DNA of 64,000 nucleotides from assembly GCA_010015675.1 (NCBI GenBank), contig ML976994.1, forward strand, positions 737,607 to 801,606. The letters are read 5' to 3'. Positions within the stretch are counted from its first letter, which is position 1. The number at the start of each line of letters is the position of its first letter. The notes beneath the pieces were generated by a model. It was not told the DNA's origin. It saw nothing but the letters and a program-made list of their open reading frames with translations, and did not search any database. Positions 45,978 through 58,984 of this stretch are shown piece after piece. The DNA is from Byssothecium circinans. Its lineage: Eukaryota; Ascomycota; Dothideomycetes; Pleosporales; Massarinaceae. Made by a program: the position numbers and the translations under genes.

Positions 45978-48093
45978 TGTGAATTGAATCAAGGATCGAG
46001 CAATGAGAAGTAATTGGGGTGTTGTTGAGAAAAGAAAACGTCGATAGGAAGGATTGTTTTATTGGAGAGGCGAGACAACATGAGAATGATATGTATTTTG
46101 CGATGACGTACCGTTGGCGACAGAAGCTATTCCGTATGAGGCTAGTGCATGGTACACACCAACGTTCAGCAGTGAAACTTGCAGGAGTCGGCATCTGTAG
46201 TTTTGATCTTGAAAATCGAATCTACTCTGGTCTTTCCGTTGGGACCATGGAGGGATCTACTCCCGTCTTCTTGTTGACTAAAGCAGTCTCAAGAAGGGAG
46301 CGCTCAAGATATCGGGGAATACATTATCTCTACGGGATGTGATATGGCCCATTGTTAAAATTGCGGTACAAGAAAGCGGCAAAAGGGTAGCTAGCTTTTT
46401 ATCCCTCTCCCACAAGGTGCAATGGTTTCATATTCCAAATCGTGGTGTTGCCATGACGCCGTCCGACGATTTTTGTGCAGAGAATATAGAGGCTCCTCTT
46501 CTAGTGGTAGTGAGAAGGTCGGTGGGTGGGGAGAATAATATCAACGTGATATGAACACGCTGTCATTAGAGTTTCTCGTAATTGTTTGGAGATGATGAGT
46601 AGGCGGGCGGTCGGCGCGACGCGGCTGCTGACAAAGCGCACCTCACCGCGACAGCAGCTCTCAAGGGCCTTGTCACAAAGACATCTTGCCCCCCCCCCCA
46701 AAGATTGGCTAATCTCGATTCTGAGGATCAAATTCGAACACCACTCTTCTTATCGCATCATGTCCTGTTACAAGCAGCGGGTAGCCAACAGCCAACCCTG
46801 TTCCGGTGGTGCTCAATCGCGGCGCTTATTCTGCTGCGCCGTGCCCCCCCATCACCCTCTCCCTCTCGTCCCAACTTTGCCACGGTGGAAGACACAATGT
46901 TGCACTCGTATCACACTGTCAGATCGCCTCTTCTGACCACTTCTAGTAGAAGATGTTTGAAGGATGTCTCTAGCCATCATCACCCTCGTCGCTCAGCTTT
47001 GCTTTGGGCAAAGCTTACGCAAACTCAGAAAAAGCATGACGAATCCCCGGCGCGAGACTACAAAGAGCCTCTCTCGAGTAGAAATGTGGCGAGTTGCTCC
47101 CTGCGCAGTCCGACCATTCAGCGTATACGCGCAATAGTTATATGGAAACAGCCTGTCAGCTTTCGTGCCAACGCCCTAGCTGATTCGCCGATATTGAAGC
47201 CCAACACAACCCTGCAGACGTTGCGCTTCGGTCAGCCTTACTCTTAAGCTGGGTGTGAAACATGTACGGTACACCGTGACGGACCGTACCGAAATAAGAT
47301 AAGTTGGCGATTATCGGGACATATCTCACAAACCGCGTCTTTCAGCCTTACGGCTCATTGCAAACACAAAACCTTCCCTAGGCGTTCTCAAATGACCGGA
47401 TATGAGCAGTACCTCGCACCACTGTCGCCGCGTTTACGTGTTTCCGTCGCGCCTACTCCTGCTCCATGTCTATTTACAGATCCTCAGCGTCATCAATATA
47501 GAACGCCACTTGGTTGCTTCGCACCATGTATCGCCAAGCACAACTGACGCGCTCCTCTTCGGATACCGACTTTACTGTACGCCAACCATCATTGGGTGAC
47601 TCAAGCGCTGTCTCAAAAACATCTACCAGTAAGAAGGGCCGGCACAACATGAGACATGTGAAGAGCTGTCGTGGGCGTCAAGTCAAGCAGATGCGAGTAT
47701 GCGGAAGGCTTTGGTCTTTCTAGCAATTCCACTCTTTCTTATCCTAATGTTTATCTTTTACTGACTGCAAAAGCTCCAACTCCGCAAATTAAACCCGCTA
47801 CAACCTTTCGACAAATTGGGCCTTCTATGCAGGAGGCCTGGTCCAGTTGTGGCCTTACACGTCTGGATTTGGGCCATGTCCGTGCCGTAGCAGGCGAATA
47901 ACGCGATCCTCGGAGACGAAAGTGATCACCGTACCACGGAGCATAGGCACGGCATCCCGCCTACTATATCCATTTGTACGTTGACCACACTCACTGCAAC
48001 CCACATTGCTCGCCCCCCTCCAGCCGCGCGCTGGGATGATCCTAGGGTTTTCAAACTCGGTGCTGCTGGTCTTCGAACAGCCGCTCTGGAGTT
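45978..48093. other. Intergenic region without a supported gene
   Basis: About 2.1 kb. Several open frames of up to 180 codons, none with a recognisable domain. A run of C residues lies near 46689-46699. Confidence 0.45.
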
Positions 48094-49531
48094 ATGAGTA
48101 CAACCCTTCTTCAAACACCTCAACACACTGCGAGGAACTCCAACCAACCTCTCGTGGATGTCTGCGTATCATTTGCCGTTCTCGAAACCCTCTTCGTGGT
48201 CGCCTTCATTCTGTCGTGGCACTTCAACAAGGGCAACAACAGCAGCAATACAAGGGGAGTATATGCCCTCATATTGATTGGATACGTTTTCTGCTTTGGA
48301 GGAGCCGTGATGGGGATTCGTAAGTGAGCACGAATAAGCCATCATGCGGCGGGTACTGACCGCTTTATAGTGAAGGTTGTGATCGGAAGAGCCGGGTTTC
48401 ATGAGCATGATCTACCACCAGAGACGGTTCGGACGATGCTCCAGCTTATCAAAGCCCACGAGCTCATCTACGTGTTATCGATCCCGTTCCCGAAGCTGGC
48501 CATCATATTTCTCTATCTACGATTGTTCACATCGAAGACCTCCAGGACACTGCTATATTTTACAGCCTTCATCATTGCCGCGACCGCATTGTTTGGAGTC
48601 GTGGCCGTCTTCAGTAATTGTCGACCTTTCCACGCGTTTTGGGACCGAACAATGGAGATCCGGTGCACTTTGGACCCGACGATGACCATCCGGTTCTACA
48701 GCATTCCGAACATCACGACAGATGTTGTGATGCTGGCGATGCCCATACCCGCCCTCTATAAGCTCAACGTGAGCTTGCTGGCGAAAGTGGGGGCGGCTTT
48801 TACATTCCTTATCAGTACAGTGTACGTCTCTTCGCACTACAGTCCCGTGGCAAAGTCTCGACACATTTAGCGCAGTTTCGAGCGACGAAAGCATGTCGAG
48901 ACTTTTCTTCTAGGCTGCCTGGATGGTCGCTAACTTTTGCAGTGGCATTATTACCGCCGTCCTCCGTTTCGTTGCGTTCCTGAATGTCGACATGTTTTTA
49001 GATGTCACATACCTATGTATCTCCACAACCAGCTGGTCGATTATCGAGCCCGGTGTATACTTGATGGCAGCCACAGTCCCAACGCTCCGACCCCTGTGTC
49101 GAGAGTTCGTCGGCCGAATAGCCCCCGGCGCTCTCTCTCGACACACCACCCGACCTGTCCGCTCCCTAACCATCCATCCACCTCACTTCCCTACCACCGT
49201 GCCCGATACGCCGCGTACGCCTGTCGAACGCCCCCGCTTTTCAAAGAAACATTCGACGAAAGACGTGCTCGAAACGATAGGACGCAAACCGAGCAGGACG
49301 CTGCAGTTGGATGACTATCACTATATGCAGTATGGGTCGGGGGTTTTCAGCGTCCGATCCGATGATGAGGAAAGCATGGTGTGCGCAGATGCAATAGTAA
49401 TGGAGACGATGGGACGGCAGGGGAGGAATCCAGACGGCACGCTCATGTCGTGGTCGCTGCAGCCGATGCGGTTCAGTCCGCTACGGACATCTTTCTTTAT
49501 GGGTTCAGAGAATGGACAAAATACACCATGA
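48094..49531 (+). CDS. Integral membrane protein, fungal rhodopsin-domain (PTH11-like) family
   Basis: Exons 48094-48319, 48371-48821 and 48943-49531 give 421 aa. The introns are 51 and 121 nt, with GTAAGT and GTACGT donors, and phase holds. Seven hydrophobic helices are visible; conserved bits are LIKAHELIYVLSIPFPKLAI, FLYLRLF, the loop CRPFHAFWD, IPNITTDVVMLAMPIP and VPTLRPL at the end of the membrane part. A 170-residue cytosolic tail is Pro/Ser/Arg-rich. The same family as the gene at 13207-14523, but clearly a different subgroup. No CFEM domain is present. A receptor-like role is only inferred. Confidence 0.87.
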
Positions 49532-50548
49532 CGCGAATAATGATATTGTTTAAGAAAGGTTCGCTGCGAGTATCTATGCGCGTGATTTCCTGGTTCGTAT
49601 TCTCGGTTAAGAGAATTCCTTCCCCACAAAGTTTTTGTCGACGCCCAGAATTGCGCAAGCATGTGCACCCGTCTGGATGTTCGGGATGGGCACAAGGGAA
49701 TCAATTTGATCTTCATGAATCGTGGGGAAGATGAATTCATGTCGGATTATCATTAGCACCCACGTGATTGCGTGTTTTCGGGCCGCGCAGTCGGAACCTG
49801 TCGGGACGAGTGATAATAACAACATTGAATGCTGATGCGCGATCCGTCTAGGCTCTCACGGCCAAGGAGGAGACTCTGGCGCTCACAGACTTTACGTCAT
49901 AATGGATACGATTCATATTTATCCGTGATGGTTCCAAACTTCAAAGTTCAAAGTCGTGTCCCAGGGAAAATGAAACGTCTAGCTCAGAGCACAAGCCAAG
50001 CAAGCGGGCCGTGGGAAGGTGAAGCTCAAGCGCGAGCACCTGCGTCTCCCCTCCGCGACAGCTTGAATGTTTGGAGACAGGATACGGCACGATACAGCGA
50101 ATATTCACTACACAGTACACAGCCGCCATATTCATACGCCTACGCCACATGCTGCAGTGCAGGCCCGTCCTCACCGCGACGCACACTGTCCTTGGCTGGG
50201 CGGAAAGCAGGCAATCATAATATCGAGGTTCAGGCCTGCTCAGCGGCCAGGATCCCCATCCGCATCCCAACCCATCCCCACCACAGTGCCCGACGACGGC
50301 GCAGGACCGTCGGCACAGCAAACAAATAATACAAAGCCCCAGCTTCACGACACTCACCAACTGCGAAGGGGATGCAGACGCCGCGCCGCCGCCGCCGCCG
50401 ACCGCACCTCGCCCTCACCCACGCCCACACTTACGCCCCCGTACCCTCGCCCCCACCCTCACCGCCACACCTTCTCAGATAGCATTGGACGAGACTCGCT
50501 GGACTGTAGGGCGCCCAGCGGCCGACCGGGCCTGTCGACAAGCAGAAA
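49532..50548. promoter_or_regulatory. Upstream region of the SepH kinase gene
   Basis: About 1 kb. The last 250 bp are C-rich with CCG and CAC runs, probably promoter and leader. Open frames here lack support. Confidence 0.5.
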
Positions 50549-53500
50549 ATGGTCTCGCACCCGCCGAAACAGCACGCACAGCACGCACAGCACGCATCGC
50601 GCTCGTCGCAATTGTCGAACCACACCAAGAAGACGTCGTCGTCGTCATCGTCCTCGTCGTCGTTGCACGTCCGCGAAGAGCGCCCCAGTCGGGAGGGCAC
50701 GGCACAGCGCGCCGCCCAAGATGTGGCGGGGCTCAAGGACTACCAGCTTGGGGACTGTCTGGGCAAGGGCGCCTTTGGGAGCGTCTATCGCGCCCTCAAC
50801 TGGGGGACCGGGGAGACGGTGGCCATCAAGCAGGTCCGGCTGGAAAACCTGGGCGCGGCCGACCTCAAGACGATCATGCTGGAGATCGACCTGCTGAAGA
50901 ACCTGAGCCACGAGAACATTGTGCGGTACAACGGCTTCGTCAAGAGCCCGGAGAGCCTCTACATCATCCTCGAATACTGCGAGAACGGGTCGCTGCACAC
51001 CATCTGCAAGAACTTTGGCAAGTTCCCCGAGAACCTGGTCGCCCTCTACATGTCGCAGGTGCTGCATGGCCTGTTGTATCTGCACGAGCAGGGTGTCATT
51101 CACCGCGATATCAAGGGTGCGAACATCCTCACCACAAAAGAAGGGCTGGTGAAGCTGGCCGACTTTGGCGTGGCCACGAAGCAGTCGGGCTTGGACCAGT
51201 CGAGCGTGGTTGGAACGCCGTATTGGATGGCGCCCGAGGTCATTGAGCTCTCCGGCGCGACCACGGCCTCGGACATCTGGAGTGTGGGCTGCACCGTCAT
51301 TGAGCTGATCGAAGGCAAGCCGCCATACCACAAACTACAGCCCATGCAGGCCCTGTTCCGTATAGTCAACGACGACCACCCGCCCATCCCCGGCAGTGCC
51401 TCCAAGTACCTCAGCGAGTTCCTCATGGAGTGCTTTCAGAAGAATCCCAACCTGCGTATCGACGCGAAACGACTGCTCAAGCATCCTTGGATCCTGAGTG
51501 CCAAACGCCAGGTGTCTACCGTTCCAACGAATAAGGAAGCCATCAAGTCGGTGCAGCATTGGAACGAAGTCCTCAGCAAGTCGCCCAAGTCAATACGGCG
51601 AGGAAGTCGACTGATCTCGGGCGCGTCTCAGAGCCCGCAAGCTCCTTCACCTGCTGCACGCAAGACGACAGTCAACAACCTGCACATCCCGAAACATAGG
51701 CCTTTCGCCGACTCGTTTCGCTCTCCGGATCTTGACAGAGACGATAACTGGGATGACGATTTTGCAGAGAGCATCTCGCCGCGGGCATTTCACCAGCCGC
51801 ATCTGAAGCCACAGGACAATTTTGGAGGTCTTTTCTCTAGTGACAAGCTCAAGGCATACGCCAGTTTTGAGTCTGTGGCTGAAGAGGCCTCCAATTTCGA
51901 CAATGAAGCCACAGTAAAATCGCCACTCAATTTGCACCACCTGCGGGGCATGTCCAGCGCGTTTGCCAGCAACAATTCTGCCAGACCTACGTCTTCACGC
52001 ACCCGAACGTCCGATTCACGCTCTACGTCCACTGCCAGTGATGACCGTTCTGAAGGCCAACCCAGGACAGCCTTTCTCCGCGGCCTGCCCAAAGCCGTGC
52101 AGCCAACTAGAAACAAAGCAGCAGCAATGAAGCGCCCGTCGCAAATGTTTCGAGAAAACACGGTAGAGGACTATTCTGACTTGATGCCCGCAGATGAAGA
52201 CGCCTTCGAGATGAAGTTGAGGGCTATGCAAGTGGCCAACCCGCCCTCGATGCTGCCCAAGGAGGACATTGGGAAAGTCGCGTCCAATTCGCCAGCAGGC
52301 CTGTTTTCGCCACAGCTATTCCACCCCAGTGACTTGAAGACGGCGCCCAAGTCCACACGAGGTACTAATGGGTCTGGCATACGGCAGCGTTCTGTATCGT
52401 CAACAAAAACCCGAAAGATGCAGCGGTCACAGTCTGAGATTGAGATACAAAAGTACGCCGAGGACGACCGCGACGACTTCTCAGATGTGTTTGGAGACAT
52501 CAAGCCAAGCAAAGCGGAGAGTGATAGTGGCTCGGAGTATAACAGCAGCATGGCCATGATTACTTCCAAGATGTCCGCTTCATTTGTGAGTCTCCTCATG
52601 CATATCTACTGATTAGGGCTAATAATACAGATGATTGCAGACGATGACGATCTTGACCCGTTCGCAAATATGGACGAAGGCCTCGAGAACATTAACCTTG
52701 AAAACAACGTCGCCCGGGATCGTGATGATCGACTGGTCAAACAGACGGAAAGCCTCGTTGGGTGTCTCAAGACGTCTCAACCTGACGAGATGCTGTTCGA
52801 CTACGCGGACCAGCTCCTCCAAGTACTTTACGAGTCATCAGATAAGCGTGCTATAGTATTGCGTTCACATGGCATGCTTCCTATTTTGGAGATTCTCGGC
52901 GCTAAACCTCCGAACGAGGTAGTCCTGCCGCTCCTGAAGATCATCAACTTGATCATCCATGAAGATGGCGATACGCAGGAGTCTCTTTCTTTTCTAGGCG
53001 GTATTCCAACCATCTGTGACTACGCATCGAAGAAGTACACCAGCGACATCCGCAAGGAAGCCGCCGCTTTTGTGCGCCAAATGTACTCGACGAGTGCGCT
53101 CACACTGCAGATGTTTATCGGCTGTGGTGGCATTAACCACCTGGTAGAATTCTTAGAAGAAGATATAGACACGGAGCGAGATCTAGTACTCATTGGTGTT
53201 AACGGAGTATGGAGCGTCTTCAACCTACAGGGACCGACACCTAAGAACGACTTTTGCCGCATATTCTCTCGCAGCTCCGTCCTATACCCACTCTCGCTGG
53301 TGTTGAATAGAGTAGTCGGCGAGAAAGATGAGTTAGCCCAGCTTGTCCAAGGTCGAATCGTTAGTATCTTTTTGATCTTCTCACAAGCAGAAAGTTACGT
53401 GAAGGAGCTCGTAGCTGATCGAATGATCCTCAAACGTAAGTCATACTCTACCTGGTCATCCTAAATTTGAACCCGCTGACTTTGTTTTCAGGTGTTCTTA

Positions 53501-55058
53501 AGGACCTCCCCAAAATGTCGCCAGTCCACCAGGTGACGATGCTCAAGTTCATCAAGAATCTCTCCATGCTTTCATCAACACACGAAGCGCTCCAAAACTC
53601 GAATGCGATCGACATGCTCATCGAGCTACTCAAAGATACCCGCCATCAGAAGAACTCGCGCGAGATCTCCAACCAGGTGCTCAACACCATGTACAACCTG
53701 TGCCGGCACAACAAGAGCCGGCAGGAAGAAGCTGCGTTGTCGGATGTGATACCCCTGTTGAAAGAGGTTGTCACAGATGGTGGGCCGCTGAAGGAGTTTG
53801 CGCTACCTATATTGTGCGAGTTGGCGCATAGCGGCAAAGTTGCTCGGAAGATGCTGTGGCAGGCACATGGTTTGCAGTTTTACATCAGCATGCTGGCGGA
53901 TCGGAATTGGCAGGTCACCGCTTTGGATGCGATCTTCGTGTGGTGAGTACTACCACATTCCTTCGCCTCTTCTTATGCTAACCTTGTCCTAGGCTCCAAG
54001 AAGAAACCGCTCGCGTCGAACAAAATCTGCTGTCGTCTAATTTTAGCTCCGCTATCATCACGTCCTATACCTCGCCGGAAATGTCGCAGTCGAGCTTTGA
54101 GAGTATGCTTGACCCTCTGCAGAAGCTCGTTCGGCTTTCGCCGCCAATCGCTGCGTCCCTTGCAGTACCGGAGTTATTCACGCGCACTGTGCAGAAGCTT
54201 GGCCACAAAGACGCCGTCACTCGCGTCAACCTTCTGCGCATCTTACGAACCATCTGCGATGCCACTGAAGACGACTGCACACTTATCAAGTTGTTCGGCG
54301 TCTACAACCCCATCCTTGATCTTTCCCGCAACGACCCGGCTGTTCTTGTACGGCAAATGGCCGAAGAAATGGTGCGCGTCTGCGATGATGTTGGCAAGCG
54401 CAGCACATCCCGTGCGACGGGTTTCCGCCGCCCTGCGTCTAGTGCAGGCACACGAGCAGGTTCTGGCTCTAGCAGCGGCTCAACACTCGTGTCGGGGATG
54501 ACACCGCCTACACCAACGAGCCTCAAGAACACTTTTGCTATCCCGTCACTGCCGCCAACCCCAACGCTTGTCGTTGGTAGCAACCGTGAGCGTGTCGCAA
54601 GGAGTCAGTCCACAGCGGGTATCTGGGACCTTGCGGAAGAGCCCGCTCACGCCAAGCATCCTCCCCTCGCTCGATCGTCCACCGCGGTTGCAGCGCTCGG
54701 TGTGCCATTATCATCACCCCAGCTCTCTTCGCGCACGCCTAGTCGGCCTCCTAGCCGCGACACATCGTCCTCGCTTGCACGTGTCGAAGCCGCAAACAAA
54801 GACTCCTCCGGCCGCTCATCCCGCCTACCCAAAGCGCGACAAGGTCGCCTCAGCGAAGCGGTAAGTCGCCGTAGGCAGTCGCAAGTTAGCAACAGCGGCG
54901 AGGAAAACCAGACACCTGGGCCTAGTAGCGGAAACAATACACCTCTTCCCCGGCTTCAGATTGTGAGACGTAGACGGGAGACTAGCGGCGGGGAGATGTC
55001 TTCGGGCGTTGGTGGTGGTAGTGGAAGTGGAAGGAGGAAAGGAGCGCCCTTGGAGTAG
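50549..55058 (+). CDS. sepH: Septation initiation network kinase SepH (Cdc7/Cdc15 type)
   Basis: Exons 50549-52585, 52631-53435, 53492-53942 and 53993-55058 give 1,452 aa. The N-terminus is Ser/His-rich. The kinase domain spans about 65-320: GKGAFGSV (72-79), VAIK with Lys94, HRDIKGAN (Asp187), DFG (205-207), APE (228-230). A long linker with Ser-rich stretches follows. Exons 2-4 code for an armadillo-like helical region (LPILEILG, LPLLKIINLIIHEDGD, ILCELAHSGKVARKML). The C-terminus is disordered, Ser/Pro-rich. In Aspergillus nidulans SepH starts the septation cascade, and its length is close to this. A role in triggering septum formation is therefore expected; it shares that process with the septin gene at 2240, though they are far apart. 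Confidence 0.94.
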
Positions 55059-56929
55059 GAGTCCAAGTATGACGTTCGGTGGTGGGGACGGAGGGAGAGA
55101 GGGTGGAGCGAGTTGGATGATCAGCGGTGGTGATTTCAGGTCCAACGAACTTACTCGAGAGGAGAGAGTCACGATGGCACCATGTGACTTGTTGGTCCAC
55201 CCCATACATACCCTACGGTGTTTTTTTCATTTGTTTACGGTTCGGTTCAACACTGGCTGGATGGAAATGGTGGGTTAGAGGCGTCCAAGGTGTTCATATC
55301 GCATCAGGATGTTTTTTGAGGTGGTTGGGCGGCTTGCTTGGATTTGCATACCTATCACGTTGCATAGCTTAGGCGTCCTTTGGGGGTTCGTGGCCTATTT
55401 GTTCATCGGCTTGAGCGAACACCGTACGTACGTACGCGTAGTGTAGGATAATGATGAGCTTTTTGATGAGTATGATTTGCATGTCTTCCTTCCTTGGCAA
55501 GATGAAGGGTGGACAGAGAAGGGGATGGAGGGAGGGAGGGAGGCGGTAGCTTGTAGGATGTTTTTGAATGGTGGTTGCGGAGTCGGAGTCGGGGTTGGAG
55601 TCTTGTGGGGTTCGGATATTTCCTAAATTCCTATTTCAGTCTGACTCTTTGGGGAACATGGCGCAGGGTTTGGGATAGTAAGTCCTGGACTGTCATGATT
55701 GAAACATGGCGGCGCTAAAACTTACACTTGTTTTTGAAGCGCCTGCTATCTCATTTCCCTAGTTAACATTTTACTATCCACAGGCTTCTCAAGGGTGTCA
55801 CGATGTTCAATTGCTTTATTCATCATTTTGTGCTAGAAGCCAGCTTGGAAGGCTCTAGGACTGCAGGCCGTGGTTTTTTCCTGGATGTAGGAGTAGTTGA
55901 AGGATGAAATGTGGTTGTTGATGCGATTGGTTGTGGTGTGGTGTGGTGTGGTGCGGTATGGTATAGTGTACGTGGAAGGGCAGCTTCACCACCCAAAGAC
56001 TCGGTAGCTGCATCGGCAACGCAAGAGAGCGCGTGAGGAAGCTGTGCCGGACCCTTCTATCTATTGACAGGGTCTAGATATTCTATCCTAAGCTGCACTG
56101 GACCTTTCTTCTTCTTCATCCAGATTCTGCAGGCGCTGCTGTTTGCGAACTCTCGAATCGCGCTGGTTTTTGGCTTTGAAGGCTCTTTTGCGCGGATATT
56201 TTGTGGTAGATCTGCTTAACCATCATAGTAGCTGTCGTGTCATCTAAAGTGGCGGTATGATGATAGTGTTAGGGATGCACATGTGCAGTCGGGAAGGAAG
56301 TCGAGCAACGATATAGAATGTAGTGCGAAGTAGAAAAAAAAAAAGAAAAAAAGAAAATGTGCCTACTAGATCTTGCGCTGCAATATACTTTCGGTGTAAT
56401 CAGAGGGATTACCATATGCCTCCCCCTAGAGATCGGCAGAAGCGAAGTCTTATCGTCGTCGTTGGATAGTTCGATAAATGCGTCAATATAATGAAACTAA
56501 GGACGATGGCAGTGACTTGGTCACCAACCATCTATCTTCGATCTCATCCCCAATCTCATGCTGTTGGTTCAAATTCAACGTGAGATGAAGATAAATGGTG
56601 AGGGAAAGGGGTTGAAGGAGTGCGAAATTGGTATTCCTGGCATCGGCGGTGGAACACCCGTGAATCGCTTTCTTCCACACGTTCTGAACCTTCTCTTCCA
56701 GTACCAGAGATGGGTGTGTTGTGATGATTCTATGATTGCAGAGAAATGGAAGGCGGGGTCGAGAAACCGGGCACAAATTTCCAAATTCCTTGCATCTTGA
56801 CTGTCACCATCCCTTCATTCGCCACCCTATATCCCCTCCACACACTTCCACCTAAACACTGTGCCAGCTCATGATTGTAACAATGGTGCCGACACATCCC
56901 GTCGCCTTCTCAATCCTCACAGGCATACC
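55059..56929. other. Intergenic region without a supported gene
   Basis: About 1.9 kb. Contains GGTGTGGTGT-type repeats near 55930-55965 and an A-rich run at 56332-56358. No recognisable coding sequence. Confidence 0.45.
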
Positions 56930-57166
56930 CTGGCAGTTGGCCTCAGGATACCATTACCGGAGGTCAAGGCTCGAACGAGAACGGAGCGTTCGGCAGGGAC
57001 AACACGGCTCTGGCAGCCGTTTCCGCAGACTATCTTCCGGGAGCCGGAACACGTCTTGCTGTCGGCAAAGGCGCTGACGAGCATGGTGACGGGCGTCGGG
57101 GACCGTAGTGGTGGTTTAGGCGAGAGCCACGGACGAGGTGGCGAGCAGGAGGGCGGAGAGAAGCAT
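56930..57166 (-). pseudogene. Small secreted cysteine-rich protein, broken
   Basis: On the minus strand, ATG at 57166 starts MLLSALLLATSSVALA, a clean signal peptide, but TAA at 57118-57116 follows directly. Downstream in other frames come TTTTVPDAR and then KTCSGSRKIVCGNGCQ, with a CCPC group in a different frame. This order (signal peptide, CSG..CGNGC, CCP) resembles small secreted Cys-rich proteins of fungi. At least one stop and two frame changes are needed, so the gene is probably dead. An unusual intron could explain part of it, but no good donor site is seen. Confidence 0.45.
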
Positions 57167-57179
57167 TTTGAGGTCATGT

Positions 57180-58920
57180 GAGTGCTGTACTTTTGTTTTG
57201 AGTAGATGTTGGTATGAAATTGTTTGTAGTCTGGGTCGTACGTGCAATCGAGGCGCTCGTCAGTGCTTGTATGAGATCGAGCGGTCGCACGTCGGTGCGG
57301 GGTCATGGAAGGAATCTCTCACGCAATCTCTTGCGCGATACTTTGAGCAATGATAGGAGCGCGTACGATGTTCGCTGTGTCTTTAAGAACTTTCCACCGG
57401 TTGCGTCTTTCGGCATTAACGAGTGGGTGCCTTAACGTCGATGCGCCAGCAATTCCAACACTTTATAAAAACCGATACCCCACCAGAAAATCGATAGTTC
57501 CTGGCCATTACATAGGTACAGATCGTTGCGAAATATCTGGGTTGATTTGAAATCCGCGTCGATATGGAGGTGCATCCGGAAACGAAATTTTGGGCATCTC
57601 ACTGTCAATATCCCAACCATGAAAATAGATGGCTGTTCACGAGTAACAATACATTAGTTGATGGGGCATCTCAAGCTCCAGTTATACGGATACGGTTCCA
57701 GGATGAAGGCGCGTCGCCCATGCACACTTACTTCGTACCATCACTAATTCATTTCTTTTCCTGGTTCATACTTGTTTTCAAGGTCGATTATCCTATGGTG
57801 GATTACTCGGGCTGTACTTATCCGATGTTCCGGCCCATGCTCTGCACATCACAGACCGCGTTGGTGTCTTTTTTCCTGCGTCCTCTTTCTCCATTTGTCT
57901 CTAGCGGTTTCAGCGACACAACTACCGTTCCGCTCGTTCCTTCTTGTAGTTTTTTTTTTTTTTCGAACTACTTCAAATGTTTGGGAGAGCCTATTGACTA
58001 ATGTGAAGTGCTCGATGTGTGCGTCAAAATTCTTTCTATTGGGTTATTCTCGTTCGTAATATGATAACCATATCGGTTAGGTTCTTTTAACAGTACTGAG
58101 AGAATTTTAATAATGTCCTCTTACGACGATCTGATGCCGCGCAGCTAACGACTTTCTCGAATAATACGAGTCGTTCACGCACGTGCATTTTTGCTCCTCC
58201 GCGGCTGTTCGAACCCACATTTTGGCTTTTCGGGCCGCCTTAACCCTATCCTACAATGCGAAAATCAGATAGACTCTATCTGGTTTTTAGGTGCACCGTG
58301 CGCGCTGAAATACAGGGGCCTATCTGATTTACAAACTTTGAAAAACTAGATAGGGTCCAAAACAACAGAAGCTGAGGCTGCAATTTTACAGCCTAGTGCA
58401 ACGCGACACGGCGAATCTAGCGCAGGTTTCCATGTAATAATCTGACGTTGGGCTCGCGAGCAATATAGGTAGAAGTGCTAGGGGGTTAATGTTTATAATA
58501 GTAACCCGTGCGCGCGCAAGCGAAGCTAGCGACACTACTACTATTACTAAAATCACGTTATATAGAGCTAACCTACTACTAACATGAATACTAAAGCGCA
58601 ACCATAGCTAGCAGCATAAAGTAGTTAAATAGTATTTTTAAATATTCACAGGCATATCGCGTTACTATTTATAAGACTTACTATTATGCCATGGTATGGT
58701 CCTAGCTACGTGCCTACCTTAACTATAAGTACAAAGAATTCACCCTAAAGACACGCTAAAGAGTAGTTTTAGCTATTAGGTTATTCCATTAATAGGCGAC
58801 TATAGAAGATAAAGTAGTATTTCCTAAGTCTAAATCTAGGCCTATCCTCTATCTAGAAGTATATAAGGATAGATTTATATATATAAGGTCTATAGCTAGT
58901 AATTAAGTATATAGTTATAT
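57180..58920. other. Transition into AT-rich repeat DNA
   Basis: Up to about 58000 base composition is normal, with one open frame (57564-58001) that I do not trust. From about 58050 the sequence becomes AT-rich and stop-dense. Inverted short repeats with AGATAG/CTATCT lie at about 58260-58360. Probably older repeat sequence into which the Pogo element inserted. Confidence 0.5.
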
Positions 58921-58984
58921 AACATAAAGCACTACTAAAGCGGCTACCCTACTAAAGTGGCTACTTTTCCTTAGTAACACTAAC
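58921..58984 (+). repeat. Terminal inverted repeat, left
   Basis: Matches the reverse complement of 60709-60772 with about five differences, all transitions. Begins AACATAAAGCACTACTAAAG. Confidence 0.88.

Noticed and set aside
46689..46699. Run of C residues
   Set aside because: Simple homopolymer in an intergenic region with no associated feature.
57564..58001. Open frame of 145 codons
   Set aside because: No recognisable domain, hydrophobic runs come from T-rich DNA, and it lies at the edge of decayed repeats.
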